This document shows, piece after piece, positions 15,906 through 24,397 of a DNA stretch of 42,283 bases. Both the position numbers and the translations under genes were made by a program. Source of the stretch: Nitrososphaera sp. AFS. Its GTDB lineage: Archaea; Thermoproteota; Nitrososphaeria; Nitrososphaerales; Nitrososphaeraceae. Below the pieces are notes generated by a model. That model did no database searches and was not told where the DNA came from. It saw nothing but the letters and a program-made list of their open reading frames with translations. How positions within the stretch are numbered: the stretch's first letter is position 1; the number at the start of each line of letters is the position of its first letter. The DNA lies in the NCBI RefSeq assembly GCF_009898475.1, contig NZ_QURE01000007.1, forward strand, positions 1-42,283. The letters run 5' to 3'.

Positions 15906-16346
15906 ATGGAAGAACGCGATTTCTTTGAGGAAGTCTGTTTAATTTCATTGTATGCTACCAAGGCTGTAAAATTCACTGCTGTAGTCGACTCTAATGGAGG
16001 CATAGTTGTCGGAAAGTTTAGAAAAGGGCATACTTTTCAAGGTTTTCTAAAAGCGAATAGCGGTTTTGAACCATCTAGACCAGCTCTCTTGTTTTACACA
16101 GAGACGGTTGTACCTTTGCTCAATAATATGGCTTCTCATTGCTGGGTAGACTGGTCAACAAACAAAGCGCATTTTGAAATTGTCGAGATAAAATATCAGG
16201 AGGGTTCAGGAGGCGATATGTTACTGGCTGCAACACCACTTACGCAGACGAAGGATAAATTTCTATGCATATATTTACAATTGCCCAGAACTCCCCCTGA
16301 AAAACACCAACAGATAATATCAAAGCTTTGCGATGCTATAAAATAA
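15906..16346 (+). CDS. DUF6659-like thaumarchaeal protein, copy 1 (146 aa)
   Basis: Soluble protein resembling the DUF6659 group of thaumarchaeal proteins of unknown role. The marker is the N-terminal helix followed by KFTAVVDSNGGIVVGKFRKG (a strand-turn-strand seen also in copy 2 as RVIFAAIMDSSGRIIVGARS), then LLFYTETVVPLLNNM, STNKAHFEIVEIKY and the C-terminal FLCIYLQLP with a closing helix. ATG start. It shares order and motifs with the gene at 16875, so the two are a local duplicate pair separated by a 530-bp gap. Confidence 0.55.
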   Translation: MEERDFFEEVCLISLYATKAVKFTAVVDSNGGIVVGKFRKGHTFQGFLKANSGFEPSRPALLFYTETVVPLLNNMASHCWVDWSTNKAHFEIVEIKYQEGSGGDMLLAATPLTQTKDKFLCIYLQLPRTPPEKHQQIISKLCDAIK

Positions 16347-16874
16347 TATCACACAACAAAAAGTATGATACTACAATCAGTGGCGGTCCCTTTCCTAAGT
16401 TAGTTTAATAAAAAAGCATTTGTTATCTTAGATTACTTTATTGGAGGGTCGATGTATTTTCTAGACCATAGAAATACTATTAGAGAGAAATGAATCTGGG
16501 AGCTAATAAATTCCCGCGCGTTGGGTTTCAAATCTACGTCACGGATCCGGTTGACTTATGCTAATGACGACGATAATTTTATGGAGTTTTTTTCAATAGC
16601 TTATGTACCAAGCTTAGGATTCTAGTGGTAATTACCTTTTTTTGATGAATCGGCGACAACTTTTTGCAGCAATTGCAAATATCTTTATGTCAAGATTGGA
16701 TTTCGCGGATGCTGGAATTAACAGCAGCTAGAGTCTACTATAATGTTGTGCTATAGTAGCTTTTGCTATACTAAACTGTTTTAACTTATGGTTGATACGT
16801 AGAAAGACTTTGTTGAATGTAACATAATATTTCTGCGAACCAGTTATCATTACCATTGTTGAAGAAGCTGCAAA
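16347..16874. other. Gene-free stretch between the duplicate pair
   Basis: No gene with support. A perfect hairpin at 16735-16759 is listed separately. A 28-codon ATG frame starting near 16644 is not protein-like enough to call. Confidence 0.35.
16735..16759. repeat. Perfect 8-bp hairpin upstream of DUF6659-like copy 2
   Basis: CTACTATA (16735-16742) and TATAGTAG (16752-16759) flank a 9-nt loop. TAGTA and TACTA just downstream (16755-16772) could form an alternative fold. It may be an operator or RNA hairpin; nothing further can be said. Confidence 0.4.
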
Positions 16875-17237
16875 TTGGAAGAAGCTATTAACAGAAAGGA
16901 GTTACATAAGGTATGCAAAGAAGCTTTGACATTTAACAAACGCGTTATATTCGCTGCCATAATGGATTCGAGCGGAAGGATTATAGTTGGCGCACGGAGC
17001 GCCTATTCTAAGCGTTGCGATGAAAACGGTTGTAAAGGCTTAATATTCTATCAGGATCATCTTCTTCCTGTTCTAACAAGTATGACTGGCTATGGTGGCC
17101 ACAGCAGTACGAATAAGGTGTGTCCAAAAATCCAGTCCCAAATGTTGAAAGTGGGTCTCAGGAACAGGATATCTGTCGCACATTTGCATGGAAATTCAAA
17201 CAGCTGTCAGTTCCTAGTAGTATACTGGAATGTATAG
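16875..17237 (+). CDS. DUF6659-like protein, copy 2, C-terminally short (120 aa)
   Basis: Paralogue of the protein at 15906: RVIFAAIMDSSGRIIVGARS aligns with its KFTAVVDSNGGIVVGKFR, LIFYQDHLLPVLTSM with LLFYTETVVPLLNNM, and CQFLVVYWNV with FLCIYLQLP. It then stops, lacking the last ~20 residues (closing helix) of copy 1, so it is either a shorter variant or a decaying copy. It starts with TTG; no ATG is available upstream in frame. The next gene begins 70 bp downstream. Confidence 0.5.
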   Translation: MEEAINRKELHKVCKEALTFNKRVIFAAIMDSSGRIIVGARSAYSKRCDENGCKGLIFYQDHLLPVLTSMTGYGGHSSTNKVCPKIQSQMLKVGLRNRISVAHLHGNSNSCQFLVVYWNV

Positions 17238-17307
17238 ATTTGCTTCTCATCTGCCTACTCTTGTCCTGCAATAACAATAAATTGTCAACAAAATTAAATC
17301 GTATCTG

Positions 17308-17949
17308 TTGGCTCAGAAGAGAGCATTCTTAACTGTAGGTCTACTGATATTTGATCAAGTGGAGGTTCTGGATGTAGCAGGACCTTTCGAGGTATTTTCA
17401 GTGACTCGTTTACATGAAAGGTCTAGGCAAGAGGAACCATCGCCATTTAGAGTATTGCTTGTGTCACAGAAAAAAAAAGAGCCGGTAGTTGCAGTTGGCG
17501 GGCTGCGCTTGATGCCAGATGTCTCTACCCAAGAATGTCCTGACTTGAACCTACTTATTGTTCCCGGAGGGTTCGGTACACGCAGGGAAATTAAAAATAA
17601 AAAATTAATCGAATGGATTGCTGAACGTGCATCTAAAACAGGCTTAACCGCATCGGTGTGCACTGGGTCCAGTCTCCTTGGAAAAGCTGGATTACTGGAT
17701 GGACGTGAAGCAACTACCCACTGGCTTGCATTCGATTTTCTAAGGAAGTGTGCTCCTAAGGCCAAAATACAACCGAACGTCAGATATACACTGCAACAAC
17801 CAATATTTACATCTGCAGGAGTGTCATCAGGGATCGATCTTGCATTAAGGATTGTAAGCCATTATTTTGGAGATGACGTTGGCTTAGCGACGGCTCGATA
17901 TATGGAATATCCTTTCCCATTCGACAACAGGCGTGCAAAGACTGCCTAA
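17308..17949 (+). CDS. DJ-1/PfpI family protein (isonitrile hydratase-like)
   Basis: A 213-residue glutamine-amidotransferase-like alpha/beta protein. LIFDQVEVLDVAGPFEVF begins the fold. The nucleophile elbow is ASVCTGSSLLG with C118, followed by ATTHW and the SAGVSSGIDLALRIV segment typical of the isonitrile hydratase / AraC-N-terminal branch. There is no DNA-binding domain after it, so it acts alone as an enzyme or stress protein; the substrate is unknown. TTG start at 17308, because no ATG precedes VGLLIFD in frame. Confidence 0.8.
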   Translation: MAQKRAFLTVGLLIFDQVEVLDVAGPFEVFSVTRLHERSRQEEPSPFRVLLVSQKKKEPVVAVGGLRLMPDVSTQECPDLNLLIVPGGFGTRREIKNKKLIEWIAERASKTGLTASVCTGSSLLGKAGLLDGREATTHWLAFDFLRKCAPKAKIQPNVRYTLQQPIFTSAGVSSGIDLALRIVSHYFGDDVGLATARYMEYPFPFDNRRAKTA

Positions 17950-18078
17950 TAATACCATTTGATCGTATAGTGGCCTAGATGATCGCAGTCCGACAGAACT
18001 TTAGCAATAACTATAGCATATCCTTAAAGATTGATCTTTAGACGCCTCATCATTCCAAGTGCTTTTCATATTGCGGCG

Positions 18079-18462
18079 TCATGTCGCACTTTGGTCGGTT
18101 TGGATTATTCCAAAAGTTATCCCTTCTGGATCTTGGCAGATAGCCAAGTATCCAACACCTGCTATGGGGATTTTAGGGCTTAAGACTTTGCCTCCTCCTC
18201 TCTGGATTTTTTCTGAAAAATCGTCAATAGACGGAACGTCAATAGTATTAGTCATCTTGCTGCCTTGGCTTCCTCCATGTTGATCTCTTTTCGGAGCAAG
18301 TCCCCCGTTGATTCCAGGTAGGCTATCACCTCCTGTTTTTACTAACCAGTAATCTTGAGGCCCATTCCATTTGCTAAATTCCCAGCCAAAGACGTCCTTA
18401 TAAAACTTTATTTCTCGTTCGGGTTCGCTTGCAACAATTTCAAAATGAATTATCCTTGGCAC
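18079..18462 (-). CDS. VOC (glyoxalase/bleomycin resistance) family protein
   Basis: Single vicinal-oxygen-chelate domain pair in about 127 residues: PRIIHFEIVASEPEREIKFYKDVFGWEFSKW, then GGINGGLAPK-like loop, IDVPSIDDFSEKIQRGGGKVLSPK and GYLAICQDPEGITFGIIQ. Family members are metal-dependent enzymes or binding proteins; this subgroup has no fixed substrate. I chose GTG 18462 because the domain begins there (family members typically start MPR-HFEI). A TTG at 18513 would add 17 cysteine-rich residues with no family match. It ends within a GACGCC/GGCGTC inverted repeat (18041-18080). Confidence 0.8.
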   Translation of the reverse strand: MPRIIHFEIVASEPEREIKFYKDVFGWEFSKWNGPQDYWLVKTGGDSLPGINGGLAPKRDQHGGSQGSKMTNTIDVPSIDDFSEKIQRGGGKVLSPKIPIAGVGYLAICQDPEGITFGIIQTDQSAT

Positions 18463-18876
18463 GTTGGTACAGGTAGTACAGCAATAATTTAAGTGTGCTG
18501 TCCAAGATTGCAAATCTATAGCTAAGCTTCCTGAACAATATGTTACAGTCGTAATGAGTTAGCTCGTTAGTGTACCAACCTGAAATTTGAGAATATTAAT
18601 TTCACAGCTTCAGTTGAGCTGAGCTGGGGAAATATATAATTTGAAGTTGCTTATAAGCGCTAATTGAATAACCCTGAGAGCACGAAGTACTAGCACAAGT
18701 CATTCGATACATAATGTAATGCGCTCAATATCTATTGGCTTCCTTACAGTGCTTTTGTAAAACAGAAGGTCAAATCTGGTGAGCCATGTGGCTTAGTCAC
18801 AAGGCCGTATAAGCTGAATGTTTTTAGCTGCAATTATTGTGTCTTTGCGGTAATTCAAAGGATGCTGTAATTGGAT
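18463..18876. other. Gene-free stretch
   Basis: No gene or strong structure seen between the VOC gene start and the next stop codon. Confidence 0.35.
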
Positions 18877-19215
18877 TTATATCTCAGGACTTTGTGACCT
18901 TTTTACTTCAATAGTAACTTTGTCTCCGACTTTAATTGACATATCCTCGTATTCTCTCATGCTAATTTTGAAAGTGCGAGACTCTGTAATAGAACCACCT
19001 GCTCCTCCGATGGCTTTAGAAATGTTTGCCATCGCCTTCGGTAAGTTTTTCATAAGATCCTCAGGTGATGTGAATGCCATCATGTTTGACCCAAAAGGGC
19101 TTTGTGGTTTATCGCTCCCGGCAATAAAATCGGCAGGGTCGGTGAAGGTGACGTATACGTATGGACTGCCGTCCTGGGATGCCTCTATTCTTGATATCAC
19201 ATATTCTCTCTTCAA
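18877..19215 (-). CDS. Conserved-looking hypothetical protein (112 aa)
   Basis: No family recognised. Soluble, with a beta-strand opening (REYVISRIEAS then YVYVTFTDPADF), a Gly/Ser-rich middle around residues 70-80 and a closing strand pair, FKISMREYEDMSIKVGDKVTIEV, that resembles a small beta-barrel or OB-like C-terminus. TTG start at 19215. The opposite-strand frame across the same DNA is not protein-like. Neighbours give no clue to its role. Confidence 0.55.
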   Translation of the reverse strand: MKREYVISRIEASQDGSPYVYVTFTDPADFIAGSDKPQSPFGSNMMAFTSPEDLMKNLPKAMANISKAIGGAGGSITESRTFKISMREYEDMSIKVGDKVTIEVKRSQSPEI

Positions 19216-19281
19216 TGAAATCCGAAATTAATACGCTTTACAGCTTTATAATTTTTCCACATAAATTGTCTCCGGATTGAG

Positions 19282-19434
19282 TCACCAACATGTACTTAAA
19301 AACACATGTTCAAGTGAGGTTTTGCTCTTAAACATGTATTCTTTGGTTGCAAGGTCCAATTTCACACAAGGAACCTTCATTTCTAATGTGTTGTCAAAGC
19401 AGGCAACAAGAGCCTCCCCACTTGTCGTTACCAT
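19282..19434 (-). CDS. Candidate small protein downstream of the membrane protein (50 aa)
   Basis: Not recognised. ATG 19434 (or GTG one codon earlier) to TGA. The translation begins MVTTSGEALVACF and continues with alternating strand-like and charged segments (EMKVPCVKLDLATKEYMFK), more protein-like than the TTG frame on the opposite strand at 19277-19495. It lies 47 nt after the membrane protein gene on the same strand and could be co-transcribed. Evidence is only composition and position. Confidence 0.3.
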   Translation of the reverse strand: MVTTSGEALVACFDNTLEMKVPCVKLDLATKEYMFKSKTSLEHVFLSTCW

Positions 19435-19481
19435 CACTATTTTTGCCAGAAGTCCAACTTTCTGGCAATCTTTAATAGGGC

Positions 19482-19904
19482 TTAATTATGTTTAATCTCA
19501 GGTAGCCTTGATCTCCTTTCTTTCCAGATTACTATCGCCAACAATCCGATAAATGCGAATTCAAAGAGTTCTGTCACAACGCTCATAGAATTTATTGATA
19601 ATGCCCTTCCATGTGTAAGAGGATTCGGTGCTCTTGTGATTCCCCAGAGGATGATCAGTATTATTGTTCCTCCTATTCCTATGTAATACCATGTTCTGCC
19701 CCAGCGTTTGACCACAGGCACAGCCCAAAATAACTGAATTAGGCCAGATATTAGAAAAAATATGCCAACCTCACTGATCCCTCTTCCCAATCCGTTTGAG
19801 AACAGGATCAAGTGCAATATGCCGGCTATCGCCGTCGTAGCACCGGCTGCGTAATAGTAATAACCACTGGGTCTAGACCCGATTTGCTTATTTTTCTGCT
19901 TCAT
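19482..19904 (-). CDS. Four-span hypothetical membrane protein (140 aa)
   Basis: No family recognised. Four hydrophobic helices (about residues 16-36, 44-64, 74-92 and 110-130) with short loops and a basic C-terminus (KERRSRLPEIK). The second and third helices are separated by VKRWGRTWYYIG. Small four-span proteins of this kind are frequent in thaumarchaeal genomes. ATG start. No informative neighbour. Confidence 0.6.
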   Translation of the reverse strand: MKQKNKQIGSRPSGYYYYAAGATTAIAGILHLILFSNGLGRGISEVGIFFLISGLIQLFWAVPVVKRWGRTWYYIGIGGTIILIILWGITRAPNPLTHGRALSINSMSVVTELFEFAFIGLLAIVIWKERRSRLPEIKHN

Positions 19905-20100
19905 GCTAATACGCTATTTCCGTTACTACTGATTATTCTAAAGTATTTAGCAATTATATATATTTGATATGCTCTGAAAGGTCCTTTTTTCGCCGGTTAG
20001 AGCTAGTATATCCGTCCTATTTTCATGTGATAATAATAGTGGTACTATAGGCCTGGGATTCGAACAGCAGCTATAGATGTTCTTGTGATCATCCTCAGGA

Positions 20101-20904
20101 TTGTCAATCACAAATAAGGTATATAAGAATGGCATTATAATTAGTATCATAAGATTGTTAGCATCATGTAGTGCGAAGCTAACTCTATGTTGCTTTCTGG
20201 CCGGATTGATTATTTTTACTCTAGGCTCCATGACTCTCCACTCACAGCCAGTTTACGGCTCGTCAGGACACCACAAGCATTCTAGTAGAGGTGAGCCACA
20301 GAAAAATGCTCAATTCTCACCTTCTATCGCAATCTGTTGTGGATGGGATGACAAAATTGCTAGTGGTCAACTAACATACAGTATAACTGGCGGTAGTCCT
20401 TCTTCGCGCCAGGCAGTTACAGAAGCCATGACTGAATGGCAGTCAAGAATTGATGGATTACAGTTAAAGCAAATTTCTAACGTCCGCAATTCTGATATAA
20501 GGATAACCTTCCTGACGGAAGGTGGTCAGACTAGTAATCATTCAGATGGTATTGGCTCGATAGTTGGCAGAGGGCACTTTTTCAGTGAAATTTTAGGAGA
20601 AACACGACTGACCCCAAAGGATGGTTTGATAGACAAAGCTCAAATAACTTTGGCAAGAATGGGATTTGGTTCACCAATTGACGCTTCTGAAACAATGCAA
20701 ATTGCCCTGCACGAGATAGGCCATGCTTTGGGATTAGGGCACGCAAATTTTGCTGGAGACATAATGGCTCCTGCAATCAACTATCAGTCAGACTCAATCT
20801 CAAAATGCGATATAAATGCAGTGCTAACGGCAAATGATTGGAAGGTTGGGGGTTCAAGCATGTCAGCACAACCTCCGGCTACAAATCGTATCCGGTGCAG
20901 CTAA
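20101..20904 (+). CDS. Exported matrixin-like zinc metalloprotease
   Basis: A 267-residue protein with an N-terminal membrane/signal segment (about 25-50) and a metzincin catalytic site HEIGHALGLGH (H204, E205, H208, H214) followed by the Met-turn (DIMAP, M222). The upstream strand region (RITFLTEGG, then DKAQITLAR) fits the matrixin peptidase fold. It would cleave proteins outside the cell or at the surface. Cysteines near 79-80 (AICCGW) and 226-265 might form disulfides or a pro-type switch; the classical PRCGVPD switch is absent. TTG 20101 is the first usable start. Confidence 0.8.
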   Translation: MSITNKVYKNGIIISIIRLLASCSAKLTLCCFLAGLIIFTLGSMTLHSQPVYGSSGHHKHSSRGEPQKNAQFSPSIAICCGWDDKIASGQLTYSITGGSPSSRQAVTEAMTEWQSRIDGLQLKQISNVRNSDIRITFLTEGGQTSNHSDGIGSIVGRGHFFSEILGETRLTPKDGLIDKAQITLARMGFGSPIDASETMQIALHEIGHALGLGHANFAGDIMAPAINYQSDSISKCDINAVLTANDWKVGGSSMSAQPPATNRIRCS

Positions 20905-21257
20905 CCTTTTATTATATTAATACGGAATTTATGGTCTAAGATCCTTCCGCTCAAAACGTGTCGATGGCCACTTGCATTAACTTAATAAATTAGGATATTT
21001 CACTTACATAGCGTCGGGCACCCTGAATATATATAGCCTTTAGTACATTATCTTAATCTGCATTTAATTAGCTTGTACTCAATATTTGTTAGCCGATCGA
21101 ATATTACCCAACTTGAGGGTCGAGAGTGGGCAGTTACTGATCGTCGGCCCTTACTCCCTTTCAAGGAGTTTCATTTATTCTTTGCCACACATATCAACAA
21201 TCAAGGAAGAAGAAAGAAATTTGATTCGCACTTCTATACTTCAGGAAGATCGATTTT
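20905..21257. other. Intergenic stretch with a candidate structured leader of moaA
   Basis: GAATATATATAGCC near 21024-21037 looks like a TATA box, giving a leader of roughly 200 nt for moaA. The fold at 21112-21165 is listed separately. Two short frames starting at 21073 and 21086 overlap the fold and are not protein-like. Confidence 0.4.
21112..21165 (+). ncRNA. Structured element in the moaA 5' leader
   Basis: CTTGA GGG (21112-21119) pairs with CCC TT TCAAG (21156-21165), and AGT GGGC (21125-21131) with GCCC TT ACT (21147-21155), giving 15 pairs with small bulges around a 15-nt loop. It is GC-richer than its surroundings and ends about 92 nt before the moaA ATG. A regulatory leader for molybdopterin synthesis is conceivable by analogy with bacterial Moco RNAs, but no sequence match to those is claimed. 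Confidence 0.35.
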
Positions 21258-22256
21258 ATGACCTCTAATCTAGTTGACAGCTTCGGTAGAGTCAGCAGGA
21301 AGCTGAGGATATCTGTCACGGATCGATGCAATATGCGGTGTTTATATTGCATGCCCCAGAACTTTACCGATTGGTTAGAACAAGAGAACATTTTGACATA
21401 TGATGAGATCCATAGACTTGCTAGTATATTTAGCAAACTTGGGATCGAAAGAATTCGAATCACCGGGGGTGAGCCGCTTGTAAGGCCCAGAGTCGAACGT
21501 TTAATTAGCATGTTATCGAGTATCAGCAAAATTAGGACTATTAGTATGACTACAAATGGTCTTTTGCTAGGAGAAAAAGCTTCGATATTAAAACAGGCTG
21601 GGCTCTCCAGCGTGAATATTAGTTTAGATACCTTCAAAGAACAGAAGTTTGAAAGTATGGGGGGCAGACGAGGAAAAGATAAGGTCTTAAAAGCGATCAT
21701 AGAGGCAGATGCCGTCGGTTTGAAAGTGAAGGTCAACACTGTTCTGGTGAAAGGATGGAATGATGATGAAGCTGCCGACTTTGCCAAGTTCGCTAGGGAT
21801 ACAGGTATAGTTGTAAGGTTCATAGAATTCATGCCACTTGATGGATCTGGAATCTGGAGATCTGATTTGGTAGTGAGTAAGACTGAGACCCTTAACCGAA
21901 TTAGTCACGAAGTGGGGGCACTCATACCGGTCAGTACAGACGACGCTTCAGAGCCAGCTACCCTGTATTCTTTTATTGATGGTATTGGGAAGGTCGGATT
22001 TATTTCCTCTATGACCAAGCCATTCTGTTCCAACTGCGACAGGGTCAGGCTTAGCTCTGATGGCAAAATTTTGACGTGTCTTTATGAAGAACCCGGTTAT
22101 GACGTAAAAAATATGCTGAGAGACGGCCAGTCAGACGAAGATATCGCGAAATTTATTCAAAAGTGCATGAAGAAAAAGCCCGAGGGCATAATTAAACTTA
22201 TTAAAACAAACTCTCTTAGACCAACATTGAATTATATGCATAAAATAGGCGGCTAG
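21258..22256 (+). CDS. moaA: GTP 3',8-cyclase MoaA
   Basis: First step of molybdenum cofactor synthesis: radical SAM conversion of GTP to (8S)-3',8-cyclo-GTP. The N-terminal radical-SAM cluster motif is TDRCNMRCLYCMP (C24, C28, C31); GGEPL and the barrel strands follow. The C-terminal second 4Fe-4S site is FCSNCDRVRL with C257, C260 and C274. The protein ends in Gly-Gly, the conserved MoaA tail needed for catalysis. Length (332) is normal. ATG start. The CBS-domain gene begins 14 bp downstream, so the pair is probably co-transcribed. Confidence 0.95.
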   Translation: MTSNLVDSFGRVSRKLRISVTDRCNMRCLYCMPQNFTDWLEQENILTYDEIHRLASIFSKLGIERIRITGGEPLVRPRVERLISMLSSISKIRTISMTTNGLLLGEKASILKQAGLSSVNISLDTFKEQKFESMGGRRGKDKVLKAIIEADAVGLKVKVNTVLVKGWNDDEAADFAKFARDTGIVVRFIEFMPLDGSGIWRSDLVVSKTETLNRISHEVGALIPVSTDDASEPATLYSFIDGIGKVGFISSMTKPFCSNCDRVRLSSDGKILTCLYEEPGYDVKNMLRDGQSDEDIAKFIQKCMKKKPEGIIKLIKTNSLRPTLNYMHKIGG

Positions 22257-22270
22257 AGCGTTTTGTATGC

Positions 22271-22732
22271 ATGCGGAAGAAAAATATACTACTCGGACAA
22301 TATTTGGTTCAGGCCGGCATGATTGTAGCTTCCGATTTAATGACCACGAACGTAGTAGCCGCCAGGGAAAGCACTTCTGGTACTGAAATAAGTACGAGGC
22401 TGCTAATTGGTGAATTCAACGGTGTGCCTGTTATTGACGACAGCATTCGGGTAGTAGGGATTGTTACTGCTGCAGACATCTTGCGGGCAGTACGACAAGG
22501 CAAAAACCTTGACAGTCTTCCTGCCACCGACCTCATGACCAAGGAGCCTATTGTGGTAAATCGTGATACCTCTATCGATGATATAATTGACATTATGCTT
22601 CAGAAGGTCATAGTCTTGATACCTGTAGTAGACCAGGATAAAAAGCTCATCGGTGTAGTTGCAAGGCTCGACATTTTGAGAGAAAAACTTAATGAAAAAT
22701 TTGTGACGATAGGCATTAAAAAGGGGAGTTGA
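22271..22732 (+). CDS. CBS-domain pair protein, downstream of moaA
   Basis: A 153-residue stand-alone Bateman module: two CBS domains (about 18-80, ASDLMTTNVVAARES through IVTAADILRAV; and 83-145, ATDLMTKEPIVVNRD through VVARLDILREKL). Such proteins bind adenine nucleotides or SAM and act as sensors. ATG start. The 14-bp gap after moaA suggests co-expression; a regulatory link to cofactor synthesis is inference. A second CBS-pair protein lies at 30542, beside cbiC. Confidence 0.88.
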   Translation: MRKKNILLGQYLVQAGMIVASDLMTTNVVAARESTSGTEISTRLLIGEFNGVPVIDDSIRVVGIVTAADILRAVRQGKNLDSLPATDLMTKEPIVVNRDTSIDDIIDIMLQKVIVLIPVVDQDKKLIGVVARLDILREKLNEKFVTIGIKKGS

Positions 22733-23287
22733 AACGAGATTAATCTGTCCTTTTTGAACAATTTTCGCGAGTGACTAGTCTGACGTAGAATGAGCCCGGT
22801 TTTACTGGAACCCTGTGGGAGAAGATTCGTCAAATATCATTAACGCCATAAGCAGGGCCTTGCATCTTAGGAATAAATATTTCCAAGCCCACGTTAAAAA
22901 GATCTAGATACATCCAAAATTTGGACAGCAGAATTTCATCGAAGAATATATCTCATAGATAGGGCCAGTCCCCCTACCACAGTGCTAAAACAAATGCTTC
23001 ACACGGGTACGGAGGGTCACTATCTTTTTAGCGGTTATCTATCGGTTATAGTGTAATAGAAACTGCTTATTTATAACACTTTCCATTATTAATTATAATC
23101 TATAGCATAGAATCATATAGTATCTATAAGAAAGGGTTTTAAAAAGTGAAATATGTTATTGATCAAGTATTCGTTAAAATATGATTAGGCGTGGGATGTT
23201 GTGTTGTACTATCCATCATATCGTTAGATACATCTGGTAATTAAGACAGGTAAATTCGCCCACTCTTCAATCTGGTTTGCTTCTAGC
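22733..23287. other. Gene-free stretch
   Basis: About 555 bp between convergent genes, AT-rich, with no credible gene, tRNA or strong inverted repeat. Confidence 0.4.
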
Positions 23288-23995
23288 TCATAAAGACACA
23301 TCTGATATTCCGCTTTTAGTAATGGTATAGTATGCATGTTTGTCACAACGCGGCTGTTTTATGACTGCCTTGAACAATTGTTTGTTCGGTTGAACAATGC
23401 TTAGCATTAATTTCATGTGTGTATAAATGGACAATGAAGTACCCATAAGCTCTCTGGTGCTATCTTCTAGACTACGAATAAGAGTGGGCGCGCCAGAATC
23501 ACTCAAACGGCTACGAATCATGTTTGTAATGATTACCGGACATCCAAGGTTAATTGCTACAAGCGATAATTTGTGCAAATGATTCATTAAAGTTAGATGT
23601 CTAGCAATTCCATGGTGATTGACCGTAAATAGCGATGCTATCCCATCTACGATTAGGAGTTTAGGGCGAATCTCCACAATTTTTTCGATGGAGCGTATCT
23701 GATCCATGTAGGATAGTGTCCTTATAACCAATATTTTATCTAGAATTTCATGTCCGTTGTCATATGCAATTTCTGTGATCCTTTCAGGTCTAAACGTCCC
23801 GCTTGTATCCACGAATACTATCGCGATACCCTTCACTCTTTTAAACAACTTTGCATTTCTTCCACAAATGGTGAAGCATAGTTGAGTCTTCCCTGACCCG
23901 CCTTCACCGTAAACGTCCGAGATCATTCCAGCATGCAATCCTCCACCTAGGAGCATGTCGATCGCTTTGCAACCGGTGGGCAAAAGTTGTGACAA
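23288..23995 (-). CDS. RadA/RadB-like RecA-superfamily ATPase
   Basis: A 235-residue RecA-fold ATPase without the N-terminal HhH domain of RadA, so like RadB or an archaeal RadA paralogue. Walker A is GEGGSGKTQ (30-38), Walker B is LLIVDGIA (D117), and the opening LPTGCKAIDMLLGGGLHAGMISDVYG is the usual RadA/KaiC entry. The segment CPVIITNMIRSRL matches the DNA-binding L2 neighbourhood. The role is probably recombination accessory or regulation. TTG start at 23995; the nearest ATG is out of frame. Divergent from the LSm gene. Confidence 0.8.
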   Translation of the reverse strand: MSQLLPTGCKAIDMLLGGGLHAGMISDVYGEGGSGKTQLCFTICGRNAKLFKRVKGIAIVFVDTSGTFRPERITEIAYDNGHEILDKILVIRTLSYMDQIRSIEKIVEIRPKLLIVDGIASLFTVNHHGIARHLTLMNHLHKLSLVAINLGCPVIITNMIRSRLSDSGAPTLIRSLEDSTRELMGTSLSIYTHMKLMLSIVQPNKQLFKAVIKQPRCDKHAYYTITKSGISDVSL

Positions 23996-24057
23996 ACATA
24001 ATCATTAGTAACATCTGAACTAAACAGATTTCGCTTGTTTCACAAAACGGAGGAACC

Positions 24058-24065
24058 TTTTTATT
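24058..24065 (+). promoter_or_regulatory. TATA-like box of the LSm-metK unit
   Basis: TTTTTATT lies 35-42 nt before the TTG at 24100, suggesting a leader of about 10 nt. Confidence 0.35.
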
Positions 24066-24099
24066 CTAGCCCCGCGGCTTTGAAATCCCAAGTGATAAG

Positions 24100-24363
24100 T
24101 TGAATTTGTCATCATCTTCGTCCTCTTCTCAACAACCAAAAAGGCCTTTGTCTACTTTGCAGCGTGCGGTTAATCGAAAGGTCGCAGTAAGGTTGAAGAG
24201 TGAAATTGAATATCGAGGCAGAATGAGCAATGTTGATTCTTATATGAATCTAATTTTATTGAATGCTGAAGAGTTTGACGGTTCTGACGTGTTGGCAAAT
24301 TATGGCAAGGTAGTAATCAGAGGAAATAACGTTCTGTTTATTAAGCTTGAAAAAGAATTCTGA
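24100..24363 (+). CDS. LSm (Sm-like) archaeal RNA-binding protein
   Basis: An 87-residue Sm-fold protein forming ring-shaped oligomers that bind U-rich RNA. After a Ser-rich head, the Sm1 motif runs through VAVRLKSEIEYRGRMSNVDSYMNLILLNAEE and Sm2 is KVVIRGNNVLFIKL, the canonical IRGNxV. It starts with TTG at 24100; no ATG precedes the Sm core. metK follows after 34 bp on the same strand and is probably co-transcribed. Confidence 0.92.
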   Translation: MNLSSSSSSSQQPKRPLSTLQRAVNRKVAVRLKSEIEYRGRMSNVDSYMNLILLNAEEFDGSDVLANYGKVVIRGNNVLFIKLEKEF

Positions 24364-24397
24364 ACACCGCTGCTAAAAGATCTGATTTTGGATAGCT

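Noticed and set aside
20040-20072. tRNA-like T-arm: GTTCGAATCC on the minus strand
   Set aside because: The flanking five-base stems do not pair and no anticodon or D arm precedes it; it lies just upstream of the metalloprotease gene.
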